Positions 1 through 11,880 of a DNA stretch of 64,000 bases are shown piece by piece. The stretch's first letter is position 1; each line of letters starts with the position of its first letter. The translations under genes were made by a program, and so were the position numbers. The DNA comes from Tragulus kanchil (taxonomy: Eukaryota; Chordata; Mammalia; Artiodactyla; Tragulidae). Location: contig JAIOJX010000031.1 of assembly GCA_022376925.1 (NCBI GenBank), forward strand, positions 141,006,854 through 141,070,853, in the 5' to 3' direction. Under the pieces are notes generated by a model, which was not told where the DNA came from, searched no databases, and saw nothing but the letters and a program-made list of their open reading frames with translations.

Positions 1-539
1 ATGGAGTGATTGGGTGATTGTGCTTGTTTCTGTCCTGAGTGGCATGAAGCCTATAGAGCCTGGCATATTGGTGCTAATTATTTCCATTGACTCTTTTCAA
101 AGCAATATGGTTGGTTGGTTGGTTTGTTTGCTTCCTCCGTGGGGCATAATGGTTAAGAACAGACTCTGGAATCCAGCAGGCTGAGCTTTAAGGCTTGCTG
201 TGATCTAAAGAAAGTTAAGTAACAAACTTAAGATTGTTTCATAAGTGGATTTGGGTCGATGTGTGGCAGTAAGCAACAGAGCCCTGTAAAAATAATAATA
301 ACAATAAATAACATTTGTGTGGAATAAAAAAAGTAAAAAAGAAACAACCTCAGGTTTCTTACCTGTGAAACGAGAGGATGGGTGCTTTCAACTGTAAAAT
401 ACTTTTGTAAGAATTCAATGAGGTCACACCTGTCTTTGTCCAGTGTCTGGCATATGTGTAAGTGCTCCATAAATGGGAACGTGTAAGGAGACTGTGTCTC
501 AGTGGGCACAAATTTGAGCCAACTCCAGCAGATCGTGAA

Positions 540-574
540 GGACTCTTTACCCACTGGACCACCAGGGAAGCCCC
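540..574 (-). mobile_element. CHR-type tRNA-derived SINE fragment
   Basis: The stretch 'cccactggaccaccaggg' is the reverse complement of the tRNA-like head of CHR SINEs. Only the head is present. It recurs at 1621-1655 in copy 2 of D1. Confidence 0.6.
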
Positions 575-771
575 AGATGTTGGCTGTTCTTAATTGGCAG
601 GGGCACATGGGTTCATCTTTCTTCCGGTATATCTGAGAGTCCCTGGGTCAGATACACTTTATTTCAAAAGCCAACTCCGGTCTGTTAGTGGGAGCGGCTC
701 AGGAAACCGTGTTGGGAAGGAGTCTAAGGCTACTTCTGGGCTTAATGAAAAAGAGCACTGTAATCAATTAG

Positions 772-1765
<994 letters not shown>

Positions 1766-1849
1766 TCTGGAGGAGAACCATGTCCAGGATGAAGGTGCGT
1801 GTTTCCTCGCCAAAGGACTTACGAGGAACTCAAGTCTGAAAGTCCTGAA
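1766..1849 (+). CDS. NOD2: NOD2 LRR exon (human exon 10 equivalent)
   Basis: This 84-bp exon is flanked by acceptor cttgccag and donor gtaagg at 1850. It encodes one 28-residue LRR reading [19 protein letters not shown]..., equivalent to about human residues 961-989. It keeps the same exon phase as its neighbours: one base completes the previous codon and AA is left for the next. This exon-per-repeat design is typical of the NLR LRR region. It lies just outside copy 2 of D1, so it is single copy here. Confidence 0.93.
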
Positions 1850-2528
1850 GTAAGGAACCTGTAAGCAAGAGCTGGGACAATAATGACTAGCCTCGAGGGG
1901 GCTGTTTCTGAATAAGAGGTCTGGGTGGCTTCTCAGCCTGGCTAGCTGACTCGAAGAGGCCCAGAAGAAAACAGCTAGTCTTTCTGGGTTCCCCGAGATG
2001 CAGGCAGGGGTTCCAGGGCACATTTTTACTTGGGAGATGGTCCCAGCAAACACTGCCAAGGGGTAGTGAAGTGAAGCCGGGAAGGGACAGTAACCAAAAA
2101 AGGGGGTTCCTCACGCTAGTCATCACTGGGGACCCCTGGGGCTTAATCCTGTAGGTGCGAGGCAGCTGGGCCATTTACCCACCAACCGTCTCTCCTTCGT
2201 GTATGGAGATGTGCTTGTGGGGATGTTTGCTTTCTGGTGCTTCTGGCTGGCTTCAAGCATGGCTGAGCATCCTCCTGTGATCTATAGAAAGACCTCATGC
2301 AGAGGGTGGAGGTCGCCTCAGAAAGCGATCCTCAGCATTTGAGATGAGAGTTGAGGGAGTGTGGACAGGTTGCCCATAGCCTCTGCTCTATGGTTTACAG
2401 GATATGCCCTTTCACCTCTCCAGGGCTCCTTTCTGACTCAGGCAGGAGAGTTCTGATGATCATCCCTAGGGGTTCCTCTTGGTGTGAGATTAATATACAG
2501 GCAGGCATGCTTGCTTTTACTCATATGT

Positions 2529-2739
2529 GCTTCTCTGATGGCTAGGTAGCAAGGAATCTGCCTGCAATGCAGGAGACCTGGGTTCAATCCCTGGGTCGGG
2601 AAGATCCCCCTGGAGGAGGGCATGGCAACCCACTCCAGTATTCCTGCCTGGAGAATTCCATGGAAAGAGGAGCCTGGTGGGCTGCAGACCACGGGGTCAC
2701 ACAGAGTCAGACACGACTGAAGTGACTAAGCAGCAGCAG
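2529..2739 (+). mobile_element. Bov-tA SINE
   Basis: The tRNA-Glu-like head (ctgcctgcaatgcaggagac) is followed by a Bov-A body (tggcaacccactccagtatt). The element ends in a CAG-rich tail after 'gactgaagtgactaag'. This family is restricted to ruminants. Confidence 0.9.
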
Positions 2740-2900
2740 AAAGGATAACGAGCAAGTAAACAAACAGATGAAACCATTTCTGTTAGTAATAAGTGTTCTC
2801 AAGAGAATTCAGGAGAGAGATGACAGGAGAGGGTGGGGCAGCTGCTGCTGAGCAGGGCGTCTAAGAAGGTGACATCTGAGAATAACAAGAAGAGTCCTGC

Positions 2901-5068
2901 CATGCATGCTGAGGTCGTAGGGACATGCATTCCAGGCGGGCAGAACAGCAAGTGCAACGGCCCCGTGGCAGAAACAGGCTTGGTGGTTTTGAGAACAGAA
3001 GGAGGACCTGTGAGGCTGGGCTGTAGTGGATGGTGGAGGGAGGCAGAGCAGGCTCTGAGTCCTGGCAAAGATTTGGGAGTTTATTCTAAGGGCTCTGCGA
3101 AGCCTTCAGAGGGTTTCAGTGAGGGCAGTCCTGTGATCTGATTCATATCATCCAAAGTTTATGCTTGCTACTTTGTCGAACAAGTGGAAAGAAGGTAGGA
3201 AGGATGCAGGGAGGCCAGCCAGGAGACTCCAGCATTCTTCCAGCTCGGAGACGGAGATTGGGTCAGGCTGAGGGCCATAGAGGAAAGCAGGGAGCGGGAG
3301 CTCAGGGAGGTCCTGCGGGTCCGGAGCCAAAGGACTGGGCCGTGGCAGCGTTGCTGGGGAAGCGATGGCCGGACCATTGGTGGTGGACTCGGTGGGCAGG
3401 GACCCGGCCACGGGAGAGGGATGGCGGATGGGAGCCAGAGCCTGGCCCGCGGTCACCACGGGCTGGTGGAGCGGTGCCGTCTGAGGCTGGCACCCCACCC
3501 GCCGTGCTGCCTGAAGGTCTCGTTTCCCAGGGCCGTCAGCGCACCTGCAGATGGCTCCTTTTGCCAGAGGAGCGTGGCCCCTGCCCTGGCAGACGTGGCC
3601 GGAGGAAAACACGCGCCTCCCGAGACAGGCAGACAGCTGCCTCCGGGGAAGCGGCTGCTCGGCTGCCAGCCCGCCATCCACTCCGGCAGCTCTTGTTTGT
3701 GTTGCTCCGCAGGGGCTCGGACGTTGCCAAATGTTTGCCGAAAACACTTCCACTCATCACGTGGGGGATGCTGGGGCTCCGCGGCCCGGGCGAAGCCTGG
3801 GTTTGTCTGAGCCGGGGCGCCAGGCTTTGCACGCGGTAGAGGGGCGGGGCGGGGGCCTGGCCACACCTGGTTGATGATTGACCGGGTGTGGATGAGGCAG
3901 AGTTCTCCTCCCTCGTTGTCACAGGCTTACCCCGCTTGACCCCCGCAGGTGCCAGGCGATGGTGGCCGCCCGGTCCCACGCTGCCATGCATGCTGAGGTC
4001 GTAGGGACATGCATTCCAGGCGGGCAGAACAGCAAGTGCAACGGCCCCGTGGCAGAAACAGGCTTGGTGGTTTTGAGAACAGAAGGAGGACCTGTGAGGC
4101 TGGGCTGTAGTGGATGGTGGAGGGAGGCAGAGCAGGCTCTGAGTCCTGGCAAAGATTTGGGAGTTTATTCTAAGGGCTCTGCGAAGCCTTCAGAGGGTTT
4201 CAGTGAGGGCAGTCCTGTGATCTGATTCATATCATCCAAAGTTTATGCTTGCTACTTTGTCGAACAAGTGGAAAGAAGGTAGGAAGGATGCAGGGAGGCC
4301 AGCCAGGAGACTCCAGCATTCTTCCAGCTCGGAGACGGAGATTGGGTCAGGCTGAGGGCCATAGAGGAAAGCAGGGAGCGGGAGCTCAGGGAGGTCCTGC
4401 GGGTCCGGAGCCAAAGGACTGGGCCGTGGCAGCGTTGCTGGGGAAGCGATGGCCGGACCATTGGTGGTGGACTCGGTGGGCAGGGACCCGGCCACGGGAG
4501 AGGGATGGCGGATGGGAGCCAGAGCCTGGCCCGCGGTCACCACGGGCTGGTGGAGCGGTGCCGTCTGAGGCTGGCACCCCACCCGCCGTGCTGCCTGAAG
4601 GTCTCGTTTCCCAGGGCCGTCAGCGCACCTGCAGATGGCTCCTTTTGCCAGAGGAGCGTGGCCCCTGCCCTGGCAGACGTGGCCGGAGGAAAACACGCGC
4701 CTCCCGAGACAGGCAGACAGCTGCCTCCGGGGAAGCGGCTGCTCGGCTGCCAGCCCGCCATCCACTCCGGCAGCTCTTGTTTGTGTTGCTCCGCAGGGGC
4801 TCGGACGTTGCCAAATGTTTGCCGAAAACACTTCCACTCATCACGTGGGGGATGCTGGGGCTCCGCGGCCCGGGCGAAGCCTGGGTTTGTCTGAGCCGGG
4901 GCGCCAGGCTTTGCACGCGGTAGAGGGGCGGGGCGGGGGCCTGGCCACACCTGGTTGATGATTGACCGGGTGTGGATGAGGCAGAGTTCTCCTCCCTCGT
5001 TGTCACAGGCTTACCCCGCTTGACCCCCGCAGGTGCCAGGCGATGGTGGCCGCCCGGTCCCACGCTGC
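2901..5068. repeat. Tandem duplication D2 (NOD2 intron 10), unit 1084 bp
   Basis: Copy 1 is 2901-3984 and copy 2 is 3985-5068. They look identical, and encoded ORFs match residue for residue. The junction shares the short homology ctgcc, seen at 2897, 3981 and 5065. Overlap with D3 makes the last 114 bp occur three times. Confidence 0.95.
3240..3984. other. GC-rich, CpG-dense intronic block (possible intragenic CpG island)
   Basis: The block is rich in CpG (gcgggtccggagc, ggccgtggcagcgttgc) and includes a GC-box run at 3841-3856. It looks unlike the AT-rich surroundings. It is repeated at 4324-5068 by D2. Long open frames on both strands reflect base composition, because they overlap antiparallel and resemble no family I know. 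Confidence 0.45.
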
Positions 5069-5335
5069 CTCGGTGGGAGTCTTATAATTCAGCATCGCTG
5101 AACTGTCTCCTCCTCCACTGCTTCCCCATAAAAAATCGAGCTTCTCGCCTATCTTAAAAAAGAAAAGAAAAGCCTACATCCTTCTTCTTCCAGGCAGTGG
5201 CTCTGCCAAGCGGTGGTTAACAGCGCAGGGTCTGGAAACTGACGGCCGGCGTTTGGGCCCCAGCTCCACCATTCACAGCCGATCCTGCTTGGATCGGGAC
5301 CTCAGTTGCCTCAAGGGCAAGAAAGTGAAAGTCAC

Positions 5336-5600
5336 GGGCTTCCCTGGTGGTCCAGTGGCAAGGACACCGCCTTGCAGTGCAAGGGACGCCGGTTTGATCC
5401 CTGGCCTGGGAAGATCCCACGTGTTGCGAAGCGGCTGGACGGATGTGTCCAATTGCCGAGTCGGAGCTCTGGAGCGCATGCGCCCAGAGCTGGTGCTCTG
5501 CCACAAGAGAGGCCACCGCGATGGGAGGCCCACACGGGTCAAAAACAAAGATGGATGAAAAATAAATAAATGAAAGACGAATAGAAGTGGCCCACCCACA
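5336..5600 (+). mobile_element. CHR-type tRNA-derived SINE
   Basis: The sequence runs 'gggcttccctggtggtccag', then a B-box-like 'ggtttgatccctgg', then the 'gcgcatgcgcccagagctgg' body and an AAATAAAT tail. It is in sense orientation. Confidence 0.88.
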
Positions 5601-5660
5601 CCCCCTCCCTCCCCAACCCGCCCCCCACCAAAGAAACCATTGAAAGAAAAAAAAAAAGAA

Positions 5661-5840
5661 AGTGAAAGTCGCACAGTCGTGTCCGACTCTTTGCAACCCC
5701 ATGGACTGTAGCCCGCCAGGCTCCTCTGTCCATGGAGCTCTCTAGGCAAGAATACTGGGGTGGGTAGCCGTTCCCTTCTCTAGGGCATCTTCCAGCCCAG
5801 GGATCGAACCCAGGTTTCCCGCATTACAGGCAGATTCTGT
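5661..5840 (-). mobile_element. Bov-A family SINE, antisense
   Basis: It starts 'agtcgcacagtcgtgtccga' and continues through ccatggactgtagcccgcc to the reversed tRNA head with gggatcgaaccc. It follows an A-rich spacer after the CHR SINE. Confidence 0.88.
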
Positions 5841-5876
5841 ACTGTTTGTAAACTGATTCTGTACTGTTTGTAAACC
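5833..5876. repeat. 22-bp direct repeat x2
   Basis: The unit gattctgtactgtttgtaaa plus two bases occurs twice at the end of the Bov-A element. It recurs at 6944-6987 in D3 copy 2. Confidence 0.85.
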
Positions 5877-6448
5877 CTTCTCACTGGGTTCCAAGGATGC
5901 ACTGAGGTGATGTAACTTACCAGCAGCACACAGGAAGAGCTTGACAGATGTTGGCTGCTGATTTTATTAACCCCGCCTTAAGGTCAGCACCTCAGAAGTT
6001 CTTGACCTTGTCGAGGGGAAGTCCAGGTAGTGGAGATTCTCTGGAAGGCCGGCGGTGAAGAAGGGGACAGCAATTGATGATTGACCGGGTGTGGAGGCAG
6101 AGTTCTCCTCCCTCGTTGTCACAGGCTTACCCGCTTGACCCGCAGGTGCCAGGCGATGGTGGCCGCCCGGTCCCACGCTGCCTCGGTGGGAGTCTTATAA
6201 TTCAGCATCGCTGAACTGTCTCCTCCTCCACTGCTTCCCCATAAAAAATCGAGCTTCTCGCCTATCTTAAAAAAGAAAAGAAAAGCCTACATCCTTCTTC
6301 TTCCAGGCAGTGGCTCTGCCAAGCGGTGGTTAACAGCGCAGGGTCTGGAAACTGACGGCCGGCGTTTGGGCCCCAGCTCCACCATTCACAGCCGATCCTG
6401 CTTGGATCGGGACCTCAGTTGCCTCAAGGGCAAGAAAGTGAAAGTCAC

Positions 6449-6712
6449 GGGCTTCCCTGGTGGTCCAGTGGCAAGGACACCGCCTTGCAGTGCAAGGGAC
6501 GCCGGTTTGATCCCTGGCCTGGGAAGATCCCACGTGTTGCGAAGCGGCTGGACGGATGTGTCCAATTGCCGAGTCGGAGCTCTGGAGCGCATGCGCCCAG
6601 AGCTGGTGCTCTGCCACAAGAGAGGCCACCGCGATGGGAGGCCCACACGGGTCAAAAACAAAGATGGATGAAAAATAAATAAATGAAAGACGAATAGAAG
6701 TGGCCCACCCAC
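6449..6712 (+). mobile_element. CHR-type SINE, D3 second copy
   Basis: This repeats the element at 5336 with the same diagnostic bases, including its private substitutions. It is a copy of the locus, not an independent insertion. Confidence 0.88.
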
Positions 6713-6771
6713 ACCCCTCCCTCCCCAACCCGCCCCCACCAAAGAAACCATTGAAAGAAAAAAAAAAAGAA

Positions 6772-6951
6772 AGTGAAAGTCGCACAGTCGTGTCCGACTC
6801 TTTGCAACCCCATGGACTGTAGCCCGCCAGGCTCCTCTGTCCATGGAGCTCTCTAGGCAAGAATACTGGGGTGGGTAGCCGTTCCCTTCTCTAGGGCATC
6901 TTCCAGCCCAGGGATCGAACCCAGGTTTCCCGCATTACAGGCAGATTCTGT
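6772..6951 (-). mobile_element. Bov-A family SINE, antisense, D3 second copy
   Basis: This repeats the element at 5661 with its flanks. Confidence 0.88.
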
Positions 6952-7187
6952 ACTGTTTGTAAACTGATTCTGTACTGTTTGTAAACCCTTCTCACTGGGT
7001 TCCAAGGATGCACTGAGGTGATGTAACTTACCAGCAGCACACAGGAAGAGCTTGACAGATGTTGGCTGCTGATTTTATTAACCCCGCCTTAAGGTCAGCA
7101 CCTCAGAAGTTCTTGACCTTGTCGAGGGGAAGTCCAGGTAGTGGAGATTCTCTGGAAGGCCGGCGGTGAAGAAGGGGACAGCAAGGG

Positions 7188-7450
7188 GGCCCTTGAGCTT
7201 CCCTGTGCTATTCAGCAGCTTCCCACTAGTTACTGGTTTGCTTCTTGTACTCCACGATTGCTTTAGCGACGCTGTGTTGGTTTCTGCTGTACAACTGTGT
7301 GAATCAGCTATGCGTGTACACGTGTTGCCTCCCCCTTGAGCCTCTCTCCCACCCATCCCACCCCTCTAGGTCGTCATGGAGCACTCTGCTGAGCTCCCTG
7401 TGCTATGCAGCAGCTTACCGCTAGCTATCTGATTCTTATCCTCCATGAGG
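7188..7450 (-). mobile_element. L1 3'-UTR-like fragment (artiodactyl type), antisense
   Basis: 'gtgtgaatcagctatgcgtg' followed by C-rich 'cctctctcccacccatccca' and 'gagctccctgtgctatgcag' is the common artiodactyl L1/ART2 3' sequence read in reverse. The motif 'cttccctgtgctattcagcag' also occurs at 7198, so the fragment is rearranged. Confidence 0.6.
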
Positions 7451-7812
7451 TGGTTATTCTTTTAGGCCCCTTTTACAGAGGCAGTTGGGATGCATGTGTT
7501 TGAGATAGAGAAAGAAAGTCATGCAAGGTGGATCTGAAATCTTGGCACTAAAATGCATGTTATAGCTCCTTCCTAAGGGAGCAGCTACTTAATGCTGATC
7601 CAGTGAATGGAGGAGAGAAGGGTACGTTTCACGTTGGGCAGGATCCTTTGTGGATGAACTCACGGGGAATCTCAGGCAGGAAAGGGATCGCTGAAGGGGC
7701 AGGTGGGCTTCAGGAGGCCGTCCAGCCGCCAAGCCTGCCTTCATTGGTCAGACTCAAGACAGGAACGAAGCATCCTCAAAGCTCACCATTCCGTCCATGT
7801 TCCTCTCTCCAG

Positions 7813-7896
7813 GCTGTCTAACAACCGCATCACTTCCCTTGGGGCAGAGGCCCTCCTGCAGGCCCTTGAGAAGAATGACACCATCCTGGAAGTCTG
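7813..7896 (+). CDS. NOD2: NOD2 LRR exon (human exon 11 equivalent)
   Basis: This 84-bp exon has acceptor ctctccag and donor gtaagg at 7897. It encodes one [23 protein letters not shown]..., equivalent to about human residues 989-1017. The segment 'gcaggcccttgag' at 7859-7870 corresponds to the human Leu1007 codon, where the Crohn's-associated single-C insertion truncates the receptor. Here the C run (7863-7865) has three Cs and the frame stays open. It is single copy in the window. Confidence 0.94.
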
Positions 7897-9371
7897 GTAA
7901 GGCCCCTGGGGAGGCCCCTTTCACCTTCCCAAGCCTCAGTTTTCCAATCTATAAAGTGATAAAGTGAAGGGACTTGAGAGAGGGACTGGAGAATTTCTAA
8001 GATCCCTTATGACTCAGACTTTCGGTCTTATTCTGCATATGATGAATCTGGTTCCCTGGGAAAGATGTCTTGTTTCTAAGCAGGGACCAACTGTCTCGTT
8101 TTTAAATTGTGAGTGTTTATTCAGAAACGTGTCTGTTCTAGGCAAAAGTGTGGGATCTGGGGTGTAGTTGACGAGGGAAACAATGAAAGGAATCTAGTTC
8201 CTGCCCTCCTGCTGGGCATTGCATCCGCCTTCACAGGTCAAAGCTGCTCTGTGAGACCCTCTGCAGCTCTGAGTGAAGGCTACAGTGTTTCCAAGTCTTT
8301 GTAGGTAACAAAAAATCCTGTTCCTTCGTGTATTTGAAAAAAGCATTGCCTCACAACTTCAAAGATTCCTCCTCCTTCTTTCCAGGGATCTTTTTATCGC
8401 TCAGATAATAGGTAGAAAGATTTCGCCCGGTTGAACATTGTATGAGTGACTCTCACTGCATATGTTTCAGGCACTGGGCTAGAAACCAATATTTAAAAAT
8501 GAGGACATTCCCTATAAAATATCTATATTACAGAGATGTCTCAAAAAACCCTGGCAACTCCGGGCCCTGATTTAAAATGCCAGTCATTAATCAGAGGAGA
8601 GGATGGCCTGATCCCACTTAGGCACACCTGCTCAGGCTGACCCCAGCCCCATCAAGCAGATTGTCTAGGACCAGTTCCCTTTGGCTGGTGTATATTACAT
8701 ACCTCATCCCTGAAAGCTTTTGAGCCCTGTTTTAAATATGCAGATTTGTCCCTCGATCAAAAAGCAGATCAAGGCAGTAGCAACTGTAGCTATCAAATGA
8801 TGAAGTTAAAAATAAAGACTTTTAAAAATCTGTCCTGTGATAGAGAGATGTTTCTTTTCTGTGAGATTGTGTAATCCATATAGGATGTGAAGTCCTAGGT
8901 CTTGGGCAGGGAGCAGGTTTTTGTTTTCTTTTTTAAACCATTGCACAAGTCTGAGAAATGTCACATTCTGTATCTAGGGGGAGCAAACTGACATCAGATT
9001 GATATTTTGAGGGTTCTGATGTTATTGACAGAGCTTGGGAGGACTTTGGGACTTGCTCATTGCATTCTTGACAGCTTCTGCCGTTGCCTTAAAAAGAATG
9101 GCCGGCCTTGAGCGTCAGGGCTGGCTGGGCCGGGTGTGGACTGCAGAGTCACGGAGGCTTGTGAAATCATGCACAGTGATTCATGAGCTGTCCGGGCTGA
9201 CAGAGGGCAGAACCTGCACTGACTGCTCTCCCGGGAGAGCTGCAGCTGGGCAGAGGGGGAGGGGGGTGGGGCGGGCCATCTGGGACAGGTTTACGAAGAG
9301 GCAGCTTCCTGATGGAACGCACTGCTCTGGGCCTCCCCTCACTCGACCTCTCTTTCCTTTATGACCCCCAG
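7897..9371 (+). other. NOD2: NOD2 intron 11
   Basis: The intron runs from donor gtaagg to acceptor atgacccccag. I see no recognisable repeat or gene; it is ordinary single-copy intronic sequence. Confidence 0.75.
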
Positions 9372-9444
9372 GCTCCGAGGAAACACTTTCTCTCCGGAGG
9401 AAGTTGAGAAACTCAGCCACCAGGACACCAGACTCTTGTTCTGA
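9372..9444 (+). CDS. NOD2: NOD2 terminal coding exon (human exon 12 equivalent)
   Basis: After acceptor ccccag the frame continues from the split Trp codon TG|G as LRGNTFSPEEVEKLSHQD..., then DTRLLF and stop TGA at 9442-9444. This matches the 23-residue C terminus of human NOD2 in length. The human protein ends in three leucines, whereas this copy ends Leu-Leu-Phe (codon TTC). The C-terminal region has been linked to membrane recruitment of NOD2, so the last residue may deserve a check. The whole NOD2 3' coding region seen here is open and in phase across four exons. Confidence 0.93.
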
Positions 9445-10231
9445 GGTCTCCGGGCCAGTGTTCAGCTCCGTTTGTTGGGGAGGAGCCCGTGGGTTTGGAT
9501 ACCAGGACGGGATGACCTGGGACAGCAGCCCACTCAGATGGAACCCAGTCCTGCCCAGGGGGACGGGTAGGTCACCTTTCTTCAGGCAGAGGAAGGTGCC
9601 TCGGGGCCTTGCGGGGGAGACTTCCCCGAAGCCGACCTTTGCCATCCACCCTTGCCAAGATCCAGTCCTGGGATGTAGAGGAGGGTCAGCCCGCCGGTCC
9701 AGGATGGGGCCGGTCTCAAGCCAACCTGGTGTGGGTCCGTGGAGCCCACCGATGCCACGGGGTGCTTATGGGTGTAGAGAGTGCTCCGTGAGGAGGACAC
9801 TCAGGAAGCAACTGTCTGCTGTGTCTCCTCATGATCTTCCATTGGGCTGTTCTCTACGTCTGGTTCCTCCATGCATCCCGAACCCTACACATGGCACTTC
9901 CTCTGTGGCTGAGAATTCAAAATATAGACGTTCTCACCGTTGATCTTTCCCTTGGACCCTGTCCTGCTCTCGTTCTCCATCCCCAACAGCCCTTCCGCCC
10001 CCGACCATCCAGGATGGGAGGGGGCTTCTGGTGCATAAGAAGTGATTGAAAGGGGACATGTGACATGCACGTGTTCCACAAGGCCTTTTAGATTTTGAAG
10101 AAAAATAACCACCCTGCCGCTGGTATCATATCTGGACTCTTATTTCCCGGGAGATCAACCACTCTTCAGTTAAACCTTTGGAAACTACTCCTCATCCAAA
10201 TGCCTTTTTTTAAAAAAAAAAAAAAAATTTG

Positions 10232-10489
10232 ACTTCTTTTATTGTTTATTTATTTATTTATTTTCATCCATCTTTACTCTTCGGCCTGTGTGGGCCTCCC
10301 ATGGCAGTGGCCTCTCTCACTGCAGAGCACCAGCTCTGGGCGCATGCGCTCCAGATCGCCGGCTCGTAATTGGACACACCAGTCTAGCCGCTCTGCAGCA
10401 CGTAGGATCTTCCCGGGCCAGGGATCGAACCGGTGCCCCTTGCCCCGCAAGGTGGACTCTTTACCCACTGGACCATCAGGGAAGCCTCC
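10232..10489 (-). mobile_element. CHR-type SINE, antisense, within the NOD2 3' UTR/flank
   Basis: TTTA-rich tail, then 'ttcggcctgtgtgggcctcc', 'gggatcgaacc' and 'ttacccactggaccatcagg'. This is the full reversed element. Confidence 0.88.
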
Positions 10490-10954
10490 AAACATGACTT
10501 TCCAAAATTAATCTGGGCCAGAATCCTGAACAGCCCCACCAAGTCTCCAATGCCTGTGACCTGAACACTGGCAGCAGACTTCCAAAATATATTCACAAGA
10601 GGTGGTTTGGTTTTGTTTGTGACAGAATGCTTTGGATATAAAGTTACAGATCAGAAGTTTACAGGGCAGAATCAAAGGCCTTTTCTTATAAAGCACATGT
10701 TTTTTTCTGAATTTTTCATCGGTAAGCTGTCAGGAGCTGTGCAAGTGTTCTTATTTTCAACACTGTTGTTCGTGAAAAGCTGGATAATATTTATAAACCA
10801 CTTTGTTTTATTCTCCCTGGTTTATGACTTTATATATATATAAAAAAACATAACCACAAATGTTATGCTGTAAGTAATCACAGAGGAGAAACCTATTGAA
10901 TCATCAGAGCTATCTTCATTGTGACCAAACATTTAAACATGCTCCTTGTCACAC

Positions 10955-10960
10955 ATTAAA
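10955..10960 (+). promoter_or_regulatory. Candidate polyadenylation signal ATTAAA
   Basis: An ATTAAA hexamer in 'acacattaaagctcagtgtt', followed by a TG/T-rich stretch. It is a candidate for the NOD2 mRNA end. No AATAAA is seen between it and the stop codon. Confidence 0.35.
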
Positions 10961-11407
10961 GCTCAGTGTTCTCCTTGAAGTGGAAAACATGATGTTTCAA
11001 CCAGATAATTGATTGCTTAAGGCACACGCAATGTTTAAAAACAGCCTTGCAATCAGAACACATTTGGCTTCGGTTTAGAGAAGTCTAGCTCAGCATGGAG
11101 GCTGAAGCTGTGTAAGAGCCTCACAGTGTCTTGGCTGAAACATAAAGGTGAGAAATCTGGGGGCGGGGGGCCCTGAGCCTCCCTCCGTGCTCTCCTCATG
11201 TCTCCAGGCAGAAGGATGGAGAAGATCTGGGAACAGTTCTCCGCAAGCAGCTTCCCGGGTAGACCTTGGTGAGGTCATTCTTAGCTGCGTTTAATTAGGA
11301 AAGACTAGGAACAGGCTTCCCTGAACGGTTTCCTGTGCGTCTGGTTGGCTAAACGCTGGGGCATCTCCCTCAGCCCATGCCCAGTGACAGCATGTGTGTG
11401 GCTTCTC

Positions 11408-11560
11408 TTTGTTTGAATTTATTCTGTTGAGGTCTAGTGGATTTGCAATGTTGTGTTAATTTCTGCTATACAGCAGAATGATTCCGTTATACCTATAGGT
11501 ACATATTCTTTTTCCAGTATGGCTTATCACAAGATGAATCTATTAATAGTTCCTTCTGCT
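11408..11560 (-). mobile_element. L1 3'-UTR-like fragment, antisense
   Basis: 'gtggatttgcaatgttgtgt' followed by 'ctatacagcagaatgattcc' is the artiodactyl L1 3' end in reverse. It is repeated at 12489-12641. Confidence 0.65.
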
Positions 11561-11570
11561 AGACATTAAG

Positions 11571-11880
11571 TATGTTAGTCACTCAGTCATGTCCAACAGT
11601 TTGTGACCCCATAGACTGTAGCCTGCCAGGCTCCTCTGTCCATGGGATTCTCTAGGCAAAAATACTGGAGTGGGCTGCCATTCCCTTCTCCAAGGCACCT
11701 TCCTGACCCAGGGATAGAACACGGGTCTCCTGCATTACAGGTAGATTCTTTACCATCTGAGTCACCGGGGATCCCAAGAATACAGGATTGGGTAGTCTTT
11801 CCCTTCTCCAGGGCAACTTCCCAACCTGGAAACTGAACCAAGGTCTCCTGCATTGCAAGTGGATTCTTTACCAGCAAAAG
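11571..11880 (-). mobile_element. Bov-A2 SINE (two-unit), antisense
   Basis: Two successive Bov-A-like units are seen, each ending in a reversed 'tctcctgcattacagg' or 'tctcctgcattgcaag' head. The leading 'gtcactcagtcatgtccaac' is the Bov-A body. Confidence 0.85.

Larger units (their letters stand above)
4955..7184. repeat. Tandem duplication D3 (NOD2 intron 10), unit about 1115 bp
   Basis: Copy 1 is 4955-6073 and copy 2 is 6074-7184. Copy 2 has shortened C runs (accccgc to acccgc, caccccctcc to cacccctcc) and a lost 'atg' near its start. Homopolymer shrinkage like this is typical of read or consensus error. Confidence 0.95.
1850..7812 (+). other. NOD2: NOD2 intron 10
   Basis: The intron is about 6 kb as written but contains tandem duplications D2 and D3, so the true length is nearer 3.8 kb. 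It holds a Bov-tA SINE, a GC-rich CpG-dense block, a CHR SINE next to a Bov-A SINE, and an L1-type fragment near 7190-7450. The several hundred-codon ORFs of the GC-rich block occur on both strands and are not recognisable proteins. Confidence 0.75.
9445..10980 (+). other. NOD2: Probable NOD2 3' UTR
   Basis: No further exon of NOD2 is expected after the stop. The first polyadenylation-like hexamer I find is ATTAAA at 10955-10960, about 1.5 kb downstream, close to the human 3' UTR scale. A CHR SINE lies within it. The end point is inferred. Confidence 0.45.

Noticed and set aside
3148..4923. ORFs of 130-224 codons on both strands in the GC-rich NOD2 intron
   Set aside because: They overlap antiparallel in several frames, match no family I know, and follow from low stop-codon density in GC-rich DNA. 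The duplicate set is just D2.
5336..5410. tRNA genes suggested by A/B-box-like sequences
   Set aside because: They are heads of tRNA-derived SINEs with SINE bodies and tails, without a foldable tRNA.
5217..6860. ORFs of 87-176 codons in the SINE-rich part of NOD2 intron 10
   Set aside because: They are translations of CHR and Bov-A SINEs. The same peptide motifs recur wherever those SINEs occur in the window.
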